The notes beneath the pieces are model-generated. The model was not told the DNA's origin, did not search any database, and was given only the letters and a program-made list of their open reading frames with translations. Of a stretch of 64,000 nt of DNA, positions 44,131 to 52,395 are shown one piece after another. Source of the DNA: Acidovorax sp. 1608163 (GTDB lineage Bacteria > Pseudomonadota > Gammaproteobacteria > Burkholderiales > Burkholderiaceae_C); NCBI RefSeq assembly GCF_003669015.1, contig NZ_CP033069.1, positions 1,491,001-1,555,000 on the forward strand. Reading direction: 5' to 3'. Position numbers and translations under genes: made by a program. Numbering within the stretch: position 1 is the first letter of the stretch; every line of letters begins with the position of its first letter.

Positions 44131-45153
44131 TCACGCCGGGCGCGTGTGGCCCGGGCCGCCGGTCGATTCCCGTTCGGCAATCCAAAAGCCCACATCCACG
44201 ATGGGCTGTTCTATGGCCTCTCCCCGGCAGCGCTGGGTGATCATCTGTGCGGCCAGTTGGCCGATGCGTGCGCCGTCGATGTGCACGGTGGTGAGGGAGG
44301 GGTGCATGTGCTGGGCAAAGTCTGCGTCGCCGAATCCGCACACGGCCAGGTCCTCAGGCACACGCAGGCCCCGGGCCTGGGCTTCGACGATGACGCCCTG
44401 GGCCATGGCGTCGGAGCTGCAGTACACGGCCTGCAGGGTGGGGTCTTGGGCCAGCAGTTCGGCCAGGGCGCGGCGGCCCAGGGCCAGGCTGCTGGGGGCG
44501 GGCACCATGGCCGTGGGCACGTCGCGGCCCATGGCGGCCACAAAGCCGTCGCGGCGCAAGGCGGCGCGGTGGTCGTTGCCGGTGGCAATGCCCACGCGGC
44601 TCCAGCCGTGGGTCAAAAAGAACCCGGCAATGGCCGCACCCACTTTGGTGTGCGAGAAGCCCACCACCATGTCCACCGGGCGCTCGCTCAGGTCCCAGGT
44701 CTCCACCACCGGAATGCGCAGCTGCCCCAGCCGTTCGCGCGCCTTGGGCGAGTGCACCAGGCCTGTCACCACGATGCCGTCGGGCTGGCGCGCAATCAGG
44801 GTGTTGAGCAAGTCTTCCTCGCGGGCGTAGTCGTAGCCGCTTTGGCCCAGGATGAGCTGGTAGCCCTGCGCGGCCAGAGCCTCGGTCAGGGCCTCTACCG
44901 TGGGCAAAAACTGCTGTACCGAGATGGCGGGCACCAGCGCCGCCACGGTTTTGCTGCGCCGCGACTTGAGCCCGCCCGCCAGCAGGTTGGGGATGTAGCC
45001 CGTCTCGCGCACCGCCTGCTGCACGCGGGCGATGGTTTTTTCAGACACCAGCGAGGGGTTGCCCAGCGCACGCGATGCGGTGATGAGCGACACCCCGGCC
45101 ACACGGGCAACGTCGTGGAGCGTGGCGGCTTTGAAGGGAGTGGGCGAGGACAT
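44131..45153 (-). CDS. LacI-family repressor
   Basis: The 340-residue regulator has the LacI headpiece ATLHDVARVAGVSLITASRALGNPSLVSEKTIARVQQAV and a periplasmic-binding effector domain (DGIVVTGLVHSP, VCGFGDADFAQHMHPSLTTVHID). It is divergent from the Bug receptor/dehydratase operon, and the gap holds two matching 16-bp operators. It probably represses that operon and itself until an aldarate-type inducer appears. The ATG at 45153 was chosen by alignment of the headpiece; an in-frame ATG at 45300 would add 49 residues and start next to an operator. Confidence 0.9.
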   Translation of the reverse strand: MSSPTPFKAATLHDVARVAGVSLITASRALGNPSLVSEKTIARVQQAVRETGYIPNLLAGGLKSRRSKTVAALVPAISVQQFLPTVEALTEALAAQGYQLILGQSGYDYAREEDLLNTLIARQPDGIVVTGLVHSPKARERLGQLRIPVVETWDLSERPVDMVVGFSHTKVGAAIAGFFLTHGWSRVGIATGNDHRAALRRDGFVAAMGRDVPTAMVPAPSSLALGRRALAELLAQDPTLQAVYCSSDAMAQGVIVEAQARGLRVPEDLAVCGFGDADFAQHMHPSLTTVHIDGARIGQLAAQMITQRCRGEAIEQPIVDVGFWIAERESTGGPGHTRPA

Positions 45154-45307
45154 GGGGCGCGATGGCTCTGCAGTGAACGGCTCTAACAGGGTGGGCAACG
45201 TAGGGTAGGCAAAGTGCGGGAGGGCGGCGTGCTGCACGCTGCCCGGGTGGGATTGTCGGTCATGCCAGGCCTTTGTCACGCCGTCCTGCAGGGTTGACAT
45301 TTTAAAA

Positions 45308-45323
45308 ATGACAACGTTATCAT
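45308..45323. promoter_or_regulatory. LacI-type operator O1
   Basis: ATGACAACGTTATCAT differs from the perfect palindrome at 45438 by one base. It lies 155 bp upstream of the lacI-type gene start on its own side of the gap, so it is suited to autoregulation. Confidence 0.75.
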
Positions 45324-45433
45324 TGCTGCGGCTGACTGGTTTCAACCGAGTCAGTGCAATCACTTAATAGGCTGAAATGTGGGTAGAAGCGGAGCGCTTC
45401 GGGAGCTGTGGGATTGGGTCTATTTTTTTATTT

Positions 45434-45457
45434 GAAAATGACAACGTTGTCATTTTC
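45434..45457. promoter_or_regulatory. LacI-type operator O2, perfect palindrome
   Basis: A perfect 24-bp palindrome with half-site GAAAATGACAAC and the central CG typical of LacI-family operators. It is 80 bp before the Bug receptor start and 130 bp from O1, a distance at which looping between the two operators is possible. Confidence 0.85.
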
Positions 45458-45536
45458 GGGGAAATGAACCCAGGTCGCCCGCCTCGCACCGAGACCCATC
45501 CCGCCGCCGGCACAGCCTTCAATCAGGAGACAAGCA

Positions 45537-46505
45537 ATGCAATGGATGAAAAACGTTTTGGCGGTGACCGCCTTGGCCTGCAGCGCGATGGCGTGCCATG
45601 CGCAGGCGTGGCCCGACAAGCCGGTGACGTTGGTGGTGCCGTTCCCGCCCGGGGGCTCTACTGACCAGGTGGCCCGGGCCCTGAGCACACGGCTGAGCGA
45701 GCGGTGGAAACAGTCGGTGGTGGTGGACAACCGGGCCGGGGCCACGGGCACGATTGGCGCCACGTTTGTGAAGCGGGCGGCGCCCGACGGCTACACCTTC
45801 TTGGTCAGCTCCCTCGGTCCACTGGCGATCACGCCGCATTTGCTCAAAGGTTTGCAGTACGACCCGCTCAAGGACTTTGACCTCATCACCGTGGCCGTGC
45901 AATCGCCCAACGTGCTGGTGGTGCCCGCCAACTCGCCCCACAAGTCCGTGGCCGATGTCATCGCCTTTGCCAAGGCCCATCCCGGGAAGATGAGCTTTGC
46001 CTCGGCGGGCAGCGGCAGTAGCGACCACCTGACGGCTGAGCTGTTCTGGCAGCAGACGGGAACCAGCGGGGTGCACATCCCCTACAAAGGCGGCGCCCCC
46101 GCACACACCGATTTGATCGGCGGGCAGGTGGATGCGTCGTTCCAGAACATCAACGCCATCGTGCAGTACGTGAAGAACGGGCGCATGCGAGCGCTGGCCA
46201 TCACCAGTGCCCAGCGCTCGCCCGTGCTGCCCGATGTGCCGACGCTGGCCGAGGCGGGCGTGAAGAGCGTCGAAGTCACCTCCTGGCAAGCCGTGGTGGC
46301 GCCAAAGGGCCTGCCCCCCGCCATTCGCGATAGCGCCTATGCCGCCGTGGCCGAGGCGCTGAACCACCCTGCCGTGCGCGAGCAGTTTGTCTCCATCGGT
46401 TTTGAGATGGTGGTCAACACCCCGGCGCAGTTCGCGGCCTTCCAGCAAGCCGAGTCTGCGCGTTGGAAGCGGGTGATCGAGGCCGGAAAGATTTCGCTCG
46501 ACTGA
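45537..46505 (+). CDS. Bug-family (TctC-like) solute receptor 3
   Basis: The 322-residue receptor has a short signal peptide (MKNVLAVTALACSAMA, cut near CHAQA at about residue 23). Bug motifs PFPPGGSTDQVARAL, PDGYTFLVSSLGPLAITPHLL and HIPYKGGAPAHTDLIGGQVD are present. CAGGAGACAAGC precedes the ATG. The next gene is a galactarate/talarate dehydratase-like enzyme, so the ligand is probably a sugar diacid. No membrane subunits are nearby. Confidence 0.9.
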   Translation: MQWMKNVLAVTALACSAMACHAQAWPDKPVTLVVPFPPGGSTDQVARALSTRLSERWKQSVVVDNRAGATGTIGATFVKRAAPDGYTFLVSSLGPLAITPHLLKGLQYDPLKDFDLITVAVQSPNVLVVPANSPHKSVADVIAFAKAHPGKMSFASAGSGSSDHLTAELFWQQTGTSGVHIPYKGGAPAHTDLIGGQVDASFQNINAIVQYVKNGRMRALAITSAQRSPVLPDVPTLAEAGVKSVEVTSWQAVVAPKGLPPAIRDSAYAAVAEALNHPAVREQFVSIGFEMVVNTPAQFAAFQQAESARWKRVIEAGKISLD

Positions 46506-46636
46506 GCACGCCGTGGGGCAGGGCGGTGGGCAGGCCTGTGGGCGATTTGGCCCGCTGCTGCATTCCCCGCGTGCTCCGCTCCCTGCCCAGCCCCGTTCTG
46601 CTTCCTGTTCCCTTTTGTTGTTTTGAAAGACTCGCC

Positions 46637-47806
46637 GTGACGACTGCTTCTTCCCCTCTCGCTTCCGCCGCCGCTGCCCCGGGCGACCGCATCACCTGGC
46701 TGCGCGTGTCGTCGTGCTACCTGCCGCTGGCCCAGCCCATCAGCGATGCCAAGGTGCTGACGGGCCGCCAAAAGCCCATGACCGAAATCGCCATGCTGTT
46801 TGTGGAGGTGCAAACTGCGCAGGGCCACCAGGGCTTGGGGTTCAGCTATTCCAAGCGCGCAGGTGGGCCCGGGCAGTTTGCGCATGCGCGCGAGATCGCC
46901 CCGGTGCTGATCGGCGAAGACCCCAGCGACATCGCCAAGCTGTGGGACAAGCTGTGCTGGGCCGGTGCCTCGGTGGGGCGCAGTGGCCTGTCTACGCAGG
47001 CCATTGGTGCGTTTGATGTGGCGCTGTGGGACCTGAAGGCCAAGCGCGCAGGCCTGTCGCTGGCCAAGCTGCTGGGTTCGCACCGCGACTCGGTCCGCTG
47101 CTACAACACCTCGGGCGGCTTTTTGCACACGCCGCTGGAGGAGTTGCTGGTCAACGCCTCACACTCCATCGGCCGGGGCATTGGCGGCATCAAGCTCAAG
47201 GTGGGCCAGCCCAACGGCGCGCTGGATGTGCGCCGGGTGGAGGCCGTGCGCAAGCACCTGGGCGATGCGGTGCCCATCATGGTCGACGCCAACCAGCAAT
47301 GGGACCGGCCCACCGCCCAGCGCATGTGCCGCACCTTCGAGCAGTTCAATCTGGTCTGGATCGAAGAGCCGCTGGACGCTTACGACCACGAAGGCCACGC
47401 CGCGCTGGCGCTGCAGTTCGACACCCCCATTGCCACCGGCGAGATGCTGACCAGCGCGGCCGAGCATGGCGACCTGATCCGCCACAAGGCGGCCGACTAC
47501 CTGATGCCCGATGGCCCGCGCGTAGGCGGCATCACGCCCTTCCTCAAGATCGCTGCCAAGGCCGAAGACGCTGGCCTGATGCTGGCCCCCCACTTTGCGA
47601 TGGAGCTGCATGTGCACCTGGCCGCGGCCTACCCCAAAGAGCCGTGGGTAGAGCACTTTGAGTGGCTGGAGCCCTTGTTCAACGAGCGCATCGAGATCGC
47701 CAACGGCCGCATGTTGGTGCCCCAGCGCCCGGGCCTGGGCATCTCGCTCAGCGACCAGGCCCGTGCCTGGGTGCGCGAGTCTTGCGAAGTAGGCGCCAAA
47801 GGCTGA
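46637..47806 (+). CDS. Galactarate/L-talarate dehydratase-like enolase superfamily enzyme
   Basis: The 389-residue enolase-superfamily enzyme has catalytic K186-x-K188 (GIKLKVGQ), metal ligands D217 (VDANQQW) and E243/E244 (WIEEPLDAYDHEGH), and the general acid/base H319 (LAPHFAMELHVHLAAAYP). These segments match the L-talarate/galactarate dehydratase group, which removes water from m-galactarate or L-talarate to give a keto-deoxy aldarate. A GTG at 46637 with GAAAGA upstream is the best start; the in-frame upstream sequence is not protein-like. It is cotranscribed with the Bug receptor under LacI control. Altronate or glucarate dehydratase activity is less likely. Confidence 0.85.
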   Translation: MTTASSPLASAAAAPGDRITWLRVSSCYLPLAQPISDAKVLTGRQKPMTEIAMLFVEVQTAQGHQGLGFSYSKRAGGPGQFAHAREIAPVLIGEDPSDIAKLWDKLCWAGASVGRSGLSTQAIGAFDVALWDLKAKRAGLSLAKLLGSHRDSVRCYNTSGGFLHTPLEELLVNASHSIGRGIGGIKLKVGQPNGALDVRRVEAVRKHLGDAVPIMVDANQQWDRPTAQRMCRTFEQFNLVWIEEPLDAYDHEGHAALALQFDTPIATGEMLTSAAEHGDLIRHKAADYLMPDGPRVGGITPFLKIAAKAEDAGLMLAPHFAMELHVHLAAAYPKEPWVEHFEWLEPLFNERIEIANGRMLVPQRPGLGISLSDQARAWVRESCEVGAKG

Positions 47807-47856
47807 AGTCCGCCCGTGTGTTAGTGGCAGCTATTGGGGGGGAGGGCGCCGGTGCG

Positions 47857-48750
47857 CTACCACGGCACCTGGGCAAACCGCTGCACCAAAAAGTCCAGCA
47901 GCGCACGCACGGCGGGTGACAAGTGCCTGCGCGAGGGGTACAGCGCATAAATCGTCATCATCGGCAAATCCCAGCCCGGCAACACGGCCTGCAGCTCACC
48001 GCTGTGCAGGTGCGGGTTGACGAGGTAGGTGGGCTGCAGCGCAATGCCACCGCCCGCCAGCGCTGCACGCATCAGCGTGGTGGCCTCGTTGGCGCTGAAG
48101 TGGCCTGACACGCCCACACGCTCCACCACCTCGCCCCGCGAAAGCTGCCACACGCTTTTGCCAAAGTTGGCATAGCTCAGGCAGCGGTGCTGGGCCAGCT
48201 CGGCGGGCTGCTGCGGGGTGCCGTGCGCGGCCAGGTAGGCGGGCGATGCAACCAGCACCGATGTGCACGGCGCCAGCGGGCGGCCAATGAGCAATGGATC
48301 GGGCTCGGCGCTGATGCGGATGGCCAGGTCGATGCGCCGCTCCACCAGGTTCAGCGAGCCTTCGCTGGCATCCAGATCAATCTTGAGCTGCGGGTGCTGG
48401 GCCAAAAAATCGGCAATCGCCGCACCCATCTGCGCAAACGCAAACGACACGCTGCAGGTCAGCCGCAGCTGGCCGCGCAGCTCGCCCTCGGCGGTGGTGG
48501 CGGTTTCTTCTTCCAGGTCTTCGCTCAGCGCCAGCATCTGCTGGCAGCGGCGCAGGGCCAGCTCGCCCGCATCGGTCAGCGTCACGCTGCGGGTGGTGCG
48601 CTGCAGCAGGCGGGCCTGCAGCCACTGCTCCATCTCGCTCACATAGCGCGTGACCATGGCGCGCGACATATCGAGCTTGTCGGCCGTGGCGCTGAAGCTG
48701 CCACTGGTGGCCACTTCAGCAAATACGCGCATGGCGGTCAGGCGGTCCAT
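47857..48750 (-). CDS. LysR-family transcriptional regulator
   Basis: The 297-residue regulator belongs to the DsdC/AaeR-like LysR group, with MRVFAEVATSGSFSATADKLDMSRAMVTRYVSEME and the SEGSLNLVERRIDLAIRISAEPDP effector segment. It is divergent from the secreted MBL-fold gene; the gap has two direct repeats that could be its binding sites. The 3' end is convergent with the dehydratase gene. Confidence 0.9.
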   Translation of the reverse strand: MDRLTAMRVFAEVATSGSFSATADKLDMSRAMVTRYVSEMEQWLQARLLQRTTRSVTLTDAGELALRRCQQMLALSEDLEEETATTAEGELRGQLRLTCSVSFAFAQMGAAIADFLAQHPQLKIDLDASEGSLNLVERRIDLAIRISAEPDPLLIGRPLAPCTSVLVASPAYLAAHGTPQQPAELAQHRCLSYANFGKSVWQLSRGEVVERVGVSGHFSANEATTLMRAALAGGGIALQPTYLVNPHLHSGELQAVLPGWDLPMMTIYALYPSRRHLSPAVRALLDFLVQRFAQVPW

Positions 48751-48752
48751 AG

Positions 48753-48816
48753 GGTGTTTATTTGATCGATTTGTGAAACAAGTTTGCGCATTTTATGGTG
48801 TTTATTAGATCGATTG
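48753..48816. promoter_or_regulatory. Two direct repeats in the LysR/MBL divergent gap
   Basis: GGTGTTTATTTGATCGATTT (48753) and GGTGTTTATTAGATCGATTG (48797) agree at 18 of 20 bases and are 44 bp (about four helical turns) apart. ATCGAT is itself palindromic. They are probable binding sites of the divergent LysR regulator. Confidence 0.6.
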
Positions 48817-48875
48817 GCGCAAATAAACTGCATCCTGTGATCGACGCAACCCCCTCAAATTCTGGAGAAACCGCC

Positions 48876-49742
48876 ATGTTCCGCACCACCCTCATCGCCG
48901 CCACCCTGTCCCTGGCTTTTGCTGGCGCTCAGGCCGCCCAGCCCCTGCAAGTCAAGGTCTACAACGCCGACGGCAACAGCTTCAACGTGAACTCGACCCT
49001 GGTCTACGGCGAGAAGGAAGCCATGGTCATTGACGCAGGCTTTACCCGTGCTGACGCGCTGCGCATCGCTGCCAACGTGCTCGACAGCGGCAAGGAACTC
49101 AAGACCATCTACGTGAGCCAGGCCGACCCTGACTACTACTTTGGCGTGGAGACCATCAAGGAAATCTTCCCCAAAGCCGAGGTGGTGACCACCCCCGCCG
49201 TGCTGGAGAAGATCAACGCCAAGCTCGCAGGCAAGCTCGGCTTCTGGGGCCCCAAGATGGGCGCCAATGCACCACGCACGCCCGTGCTGCCCAAGGCCCT
49301 GAGCGGCAACACCCTCACGGTGGACGGCCAGACGGTGGAGATCCGTGGCACCACAGGCGCACTGGCGCACCGCCCCTACGCCTGGATTCCATCGATCAAG
49401 GCCGTGGTGGGCAACATCGGCGTGTTCGGCACCAACATGCATGTGTGGACAGCCGACACCCAGACCGTGGCCGAACGCAGCGCCTGGGTGGCACAGCTGG
49501 ACGAAATGGCTGCCCTGCAGCCCACCGTGGTGGTGCCAGGCCACATGCCCGCAGGCACTGCGCTGGACGTGAGCAACGTGACCTACACCAAGGGCTACCT
49601 GCAAGCGTTTGAGAAGAATGCTGCGGCCACCAAGACCAGCGCCGAACTCATCGACGCGATGAAAAAGGCCTACCCCGCAGCCCCCATGGGCCTGTCGCTG
49701 GACATTGGCGCCAAGGTGAACAAGGGCGAAATGAAGTGGTAA
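48876..49742 (+). CDS. Exported MBL-fold protein with altered metal motif
   Basis: The 288-residue protein has a signal peptide (MFRTTLIAATLSLAFAGAQA). It has the metallo-beta-lactamase fold pattern: STLVYGEKEAMVIDAGF, then the usual THxHxDH position, then VVPGHMP. The motif reads SQADPDYYFG (81-90), so the three metal-binding histidines are replaced by Gln, Asp and Tyr while the aspartate stays. It may bind a different metal, act with altered chemistry, or be non-catalytic. GGAGAAACCGCC precedes the ATG. The next genes are a small hypothetical and a DsbA-like protein. Confidence 0.8.
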   Translation: MFRTTLIAATLSLAFAGAQAAQPLQVKVYNADGNSFNVNSTLVYGEKEAMVIDAGFTRADALRIAANVLDSGKELKTIYVSQADPDYYFGVETIKEIFPKAEVVTTPAVLEKINAKLAGKLGFWGPKMGANAPRTPVLPKALSGNTLTVDGQTVEIRGTTGALAHRPYAWIPSIKAVVGNIGVFGTNMHVWTADTQTVAERSAWVAQLDEMAALQPTVVVPGHMPAGTALDVSNVTYTKGYLQAFEKNAAATKTSAELIDAMKKAYPAAPMGLSLDIGAKVNKGEMKW

Positions 49743-49790
49743 GCGCGAGGCCAATGCTGCCCCAGCCCACCGTTTGAAAGGAACCAGACC

Positions 49791-50084
49791 GTGACCGCAA
49801 CGCACCCCCTCCAGCAAGTCCTGCAGCACCTGCACGCCGGGCGCTGGAACGCGGCGCACGATCTGGTGCAGCAAGACGGCTCCCTGCTGGGCGCGTGGCT
49901 GCACGGCATCCTGCACCTGCAGGAAGGCGACCTGGAAGACGCCGAAAACTGGTACGACCGCGCCGCCCGCCACTTTCGCAGCCGGGGCACGCTGGCCGAA
50001 GAAATTGCGGCGTTGGAGGCCGCGCTGGCCGCATCCTCCGCACCAGCAGCGGCGCCGTCTGCCTCCACGCCGCCTCACATTTAA
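49791..50084 (+). CDS. Small helical hypothetical protein (TPR-like)
   Basis: The 97-residue ORF starts at a GTG preceded by AAAGGA. Sequence LQQVLQHLHAGRWNAAHDLVQQDGSLLGAWLHGILHLQEGDLEDAENWYDRAARHF has the A/L/Y/W spacing of a tetratricopeptide unit. It ends in an Ala/Pro-rich tail. There is no signal. It lies in a same-strand run between the MBL-fold and DsbA-like genes; its function is unknown. Confidence 0.7.
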   Translation: MTATHPLQQVLQHLHAGRWNAAHDLVQQDGSLLGAWLHGILHLQEGDLEDAENWYDRAARHFRSRGTLAEEIAALEAALAASSAPAAAPSASTPPHI

Positions 50085-50100
50085 AGAGAGACTTTCATCC

Positions 50101-50760
50101 ATGACTTCCATGCCCACCGTCACGGTGACCTACCTGTTCGACCCCCTGTGCGGCTGGTGCTATGCCGCTGCACCTGCGCTCCAGTACCTGCAGGGCGTGG
50201 AGGGTATCGATGTGGCACTCGCACCCACCGGCCTGTTTGCAGGCGCGGGCGCCCGGCCCATGGACGCGCAATTTGCCGCCTACGCCTGGGCCAACGACCA
50301 ACGCATCCAGCAGCTCACGGGCCAGCCCTTCACGCAGGCCTACCGTGATCGCATCCTGGGTGCGGCGAATGGCCGTTTTGACTCCGGCCCCGCCACGCTG
50401 GCCCTGACCGCTGTGGCCCAGACTGCGCCCACGCGCGAGCTGGATGCGCTGCACGCCCTGCAGCACGCCCGCTATGTGGATGGCCGCGACAACACCGACC
50501 CCGCTGTGATCGCTGACGTGTTGCGAGCCATAGGACTGCAAGAAGCGGCTGATTTGGCCCTTGCCCCAGACACCGCATTGCAGCGCGCCGCCGCCGAACG
50601 CACGGCCACCGCCCAGGCCATGCTGCGCGCCGTGGGTGCGCGCGGCGTGCCGCAGTTGGTGGTTGCAGGGAAGGGCGGGGCGCTGCAGCTGCTGGGCGGC
50701 GATGCGCTGCTAGGGGCGCGCGAGCAGTTGGTGGCGCTGGTGCGTGCGGCGGCGGCTTGA
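50101..50760 (+). CDS. DsbA-family thioredoxin-fold protein
   Basis: The 219-residue protein has an N-terminal YLFDPLCGWCYAAAPAL with the redox pair C17-G-W-C20. The helical insertion is typical of DsbA/FrnE-like proteins, and a cis-proline loop (GVPQLVV) is present. There is no signal peptide, so it acts in the cytoplasm like FrnE-type oxidoreductases, perhaps in oxidative stress. It follows the small hypothetical by 16 bp. Confidence 0.85.
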   Translation: MTSMPTVTVTYLFDPLCGWCYAAAPALQYLQGVEGIDVALAPTGLFAGAGARPMDAQFAAYAWANDQRIQQLTGQPFTQAYRDRILGAANGRFDSGPATLALTAVAQTAPTRELDALHALQHARYVDGRDNTDPAVIADVLRAIGLQEAADLALAPDTALQRAAAERTATAQAMLRAVGARGVPQLVVAGKGGALQLLGGDALLGAREQLVALVRAAAA

Positions 50761-50795
50761 AGGCAGCGCAGCGCGCCACTTTTAAGCACCAAGAA

Positions 50796-50855
50796 CCGTT
50801 CACGCTGAGCCTGCCGAAGCGCCGCGCAGGGCTTCGACAAGCTCAGCCCGAACGG
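50796..50855. repeat. GTTCxxGCTGAGCxTGxCGAAG inverted repeat
   Basis: CCGTTCACGCTGAGCCTGCC and GCTTCGACAAGCTCAGCCCG (followed by AACGG) face each other. This is a widespread proteobacterial intergenic repeat. A degenerate third arm lies at 50887-50905, and related copies are at 52310-52357 and 53954-53980. It separates the DsbA-like gene from the convergent oxidoreductase gene. Confidence 0.7.
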
Positions 50856-50957
50856 TAGGGCGTGATCGCCGGTGGAGTCGCAGAAACCCCGTTCACGCTG
50901 AGTTGGCGCAAAGCGCGGCGCAACGCTTCAAGCGGCTTCGCATCGCACGGTCCGCAC

Positions 50958-52106
50958 TTACTCCATCGATGGGTCGATCAACACCTTGGCCCCCGTGTTG
51001 CGCGGGCCATAGAAGGCAATCGCCTCGGCGCTCAGTGCCCCCGCCAGCGACACCGTGCGTGCGTAGTGGCTGGCAAACGTTGTCTTGAGTTCAGCGGCCA
51101 CACGCGCACGCAGCGCCTGGGCCGCCTCTTCGCCAATCTTCTGCAAAAACGGAAACAGCAGCCACCCGCCCATGCCCCAGGCCATGCCAAAGGTGCGATG
51201 CACTTCGGTGGGCCGCGTGTCCAGGTGGCCATACAGATACACCTGCTTGTGCACGGCCGATCCGTAGCGGCTGTATTCCTGGGCCTTGCGGTTGATGGCG
51301 GCTTCCATGCACTGCAGGATCTGCCCGGCCAGCGTGCCGCCGCCCGTGGCATCAAACGCAATGGTGGCGCCCGTGGCAGCCAGCGCGTCGGTCAGCTCGG
51401 CCATGAAGGTGGGCGCACTGCTGTCGCACACATGCTGGGCGCCCATGCCGCGCAGCAGCGCCGCCTGCTCGGGCTTGCGCACGATGTTGACCAGGCCGAC
51501 ACCGTCTTTCTGGCAAATCTTGAGCAGCATCTGGCCCAGGTTGCTGGCTGCCGCGGTGTGCACCAGCGCAGTGTGGCCCTCGCGCTTCATGGTCTCCACC
51601 ATGCTCAGCGCCGTCAGCGGGTTGACGAAGCACGATGCGCCTTCAGCCGCCGTGGTCCCGGGCGGCAGCGGCAGGCACTGCGACGCAGGCATGGCGCGGT
51701 ATTGCGAATACATGGCGCCGCCAATCACCGCCACCGTGCGGCCCAGCAGCGCCTGCGCGGCAGGCGAGCTGCCTGCGGCCACCACCAGGCCCGCCCCCTC
51801 GTTGCCCACCGGCATGCTCTGGCCCAGGCGCGCCGCCATGTTGGACATTGCGCGCTCAGGGATGCGGGCCGTGGCCACCGGCCGCTCTGCCGTGCCGGTG
51901 ACCTGCACGGTAGACAAATCGGCCGGGCCCAGCAGCAGGCCGATGTCCGACGGGTTGATGGGCGTGGCCTGCACCTGGATTAGCACTTCGTCGGGCCCTG
52001 GTGTGGGCACGGGTGTCGGCTCCAGGCTGATCTGCAGCGTGCCATCGGGCTGGACGAGGGAGCGCAGTTGCAGGGCGGTGGTGGGAACGGCAGTGGTGGT
52101 GGTCAT
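50958..52106 (-). CDS. MDR-family zinc-free oxidoreductase
   Basis: The 382-residue medium-chain dehydrogenase/reductase has an N-terminal GroES-like domain (PGPDEVLIQVQATPINPSDIG) and a Rossmann domain (TALVHTAAASNLGQMLLKICQ). The zinc ligands are absent, as in quinone reductase or trans-enoyl reductases. It probably uses NADPH to reduce an alpha,beta-unsaturated substrate. The ATG at 52106 starts MTTTTAVPTTALQL; the upstream frame is not conserved-looking. The substrate is unknown. Confidence 0.82.
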   Translation of the reverse strand: MTTTTAVPTTALQLRSLVQPDGTLQISLEPTPVPTPGPDEVLIQVQATPINPSDIGLLLGPADLSTVQVTGTAERPVATARIPERAMSNMAARLGQSMPVGNEGAGLVVAAGSSPAAQALLGRTVAVIGGAMYSQYRAMPASQCLPLPPGTTAAEGASCFVNPLTALSMVETMKREGHTALVHTAAASNLGQMLLKICQKDGVGLVNIVRKPEQAALLRGMGAQHVCDSSAPTFMAELTDALAATGATIAFDATGGGTLAGQILQCMEAAINRKAQEYSRYGSAVHKQVYLYGHLDTRPTEVHRTFGMAWGMGGWLLFPFLQKIGEEAAQALRARVAAELKTTFASHYARTVSLAGALSAEAIAFYGPRNTGAKVLIDPSME

Positions 52107-52309
52107 GGCTCGCTTTCGGTGAAAAGACGGAAGCGCCATTCTTTCAACGGCGCGGCTGGGTACTGCGCATTACAACTTGGCTGCGCCGCAAGCACGGTCG
52201 CGTAAGTGCCTTGCTGCACAAGGCTCACGGTGGTGCCGCTGCGGCAGTCGGGCAAGGCCGCAGCGGTGCGCGAGTCAGCCTTCTTGACTCTCCACACCCG
52301 CTCGGGGGC

Positions 52310-52357
52310 AGCCTGTCGAAGCCTTGCATGGCGAGTCAACAAGCTCAGCGCGAGCCG
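52310..52357. repeat. GTTC/GAGC-type repeat, copy 2 (degenerate)
   Basis: AGCCTGTCGAAGCC and AAGCTCAGCGCGAGCC are diverged arms of the repeat at 50796. It lies in the 289-bp gap 52107-52395 between the MDR and flavoprotein genes, where no convincing gene is seen. Confidence 0.5.
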
Positions 52358-52395
52358 CGTCAGGTGAGCGCGCGCCTCATGGCCCGACGCGGCAG

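Noticed and set aside
47821..47840. Fragment GGCAGCTATTGGGG resembling the dispersed repeat
   Set aside because: Only the AGCTATT edge is present with no hairpin arms; too short to call.
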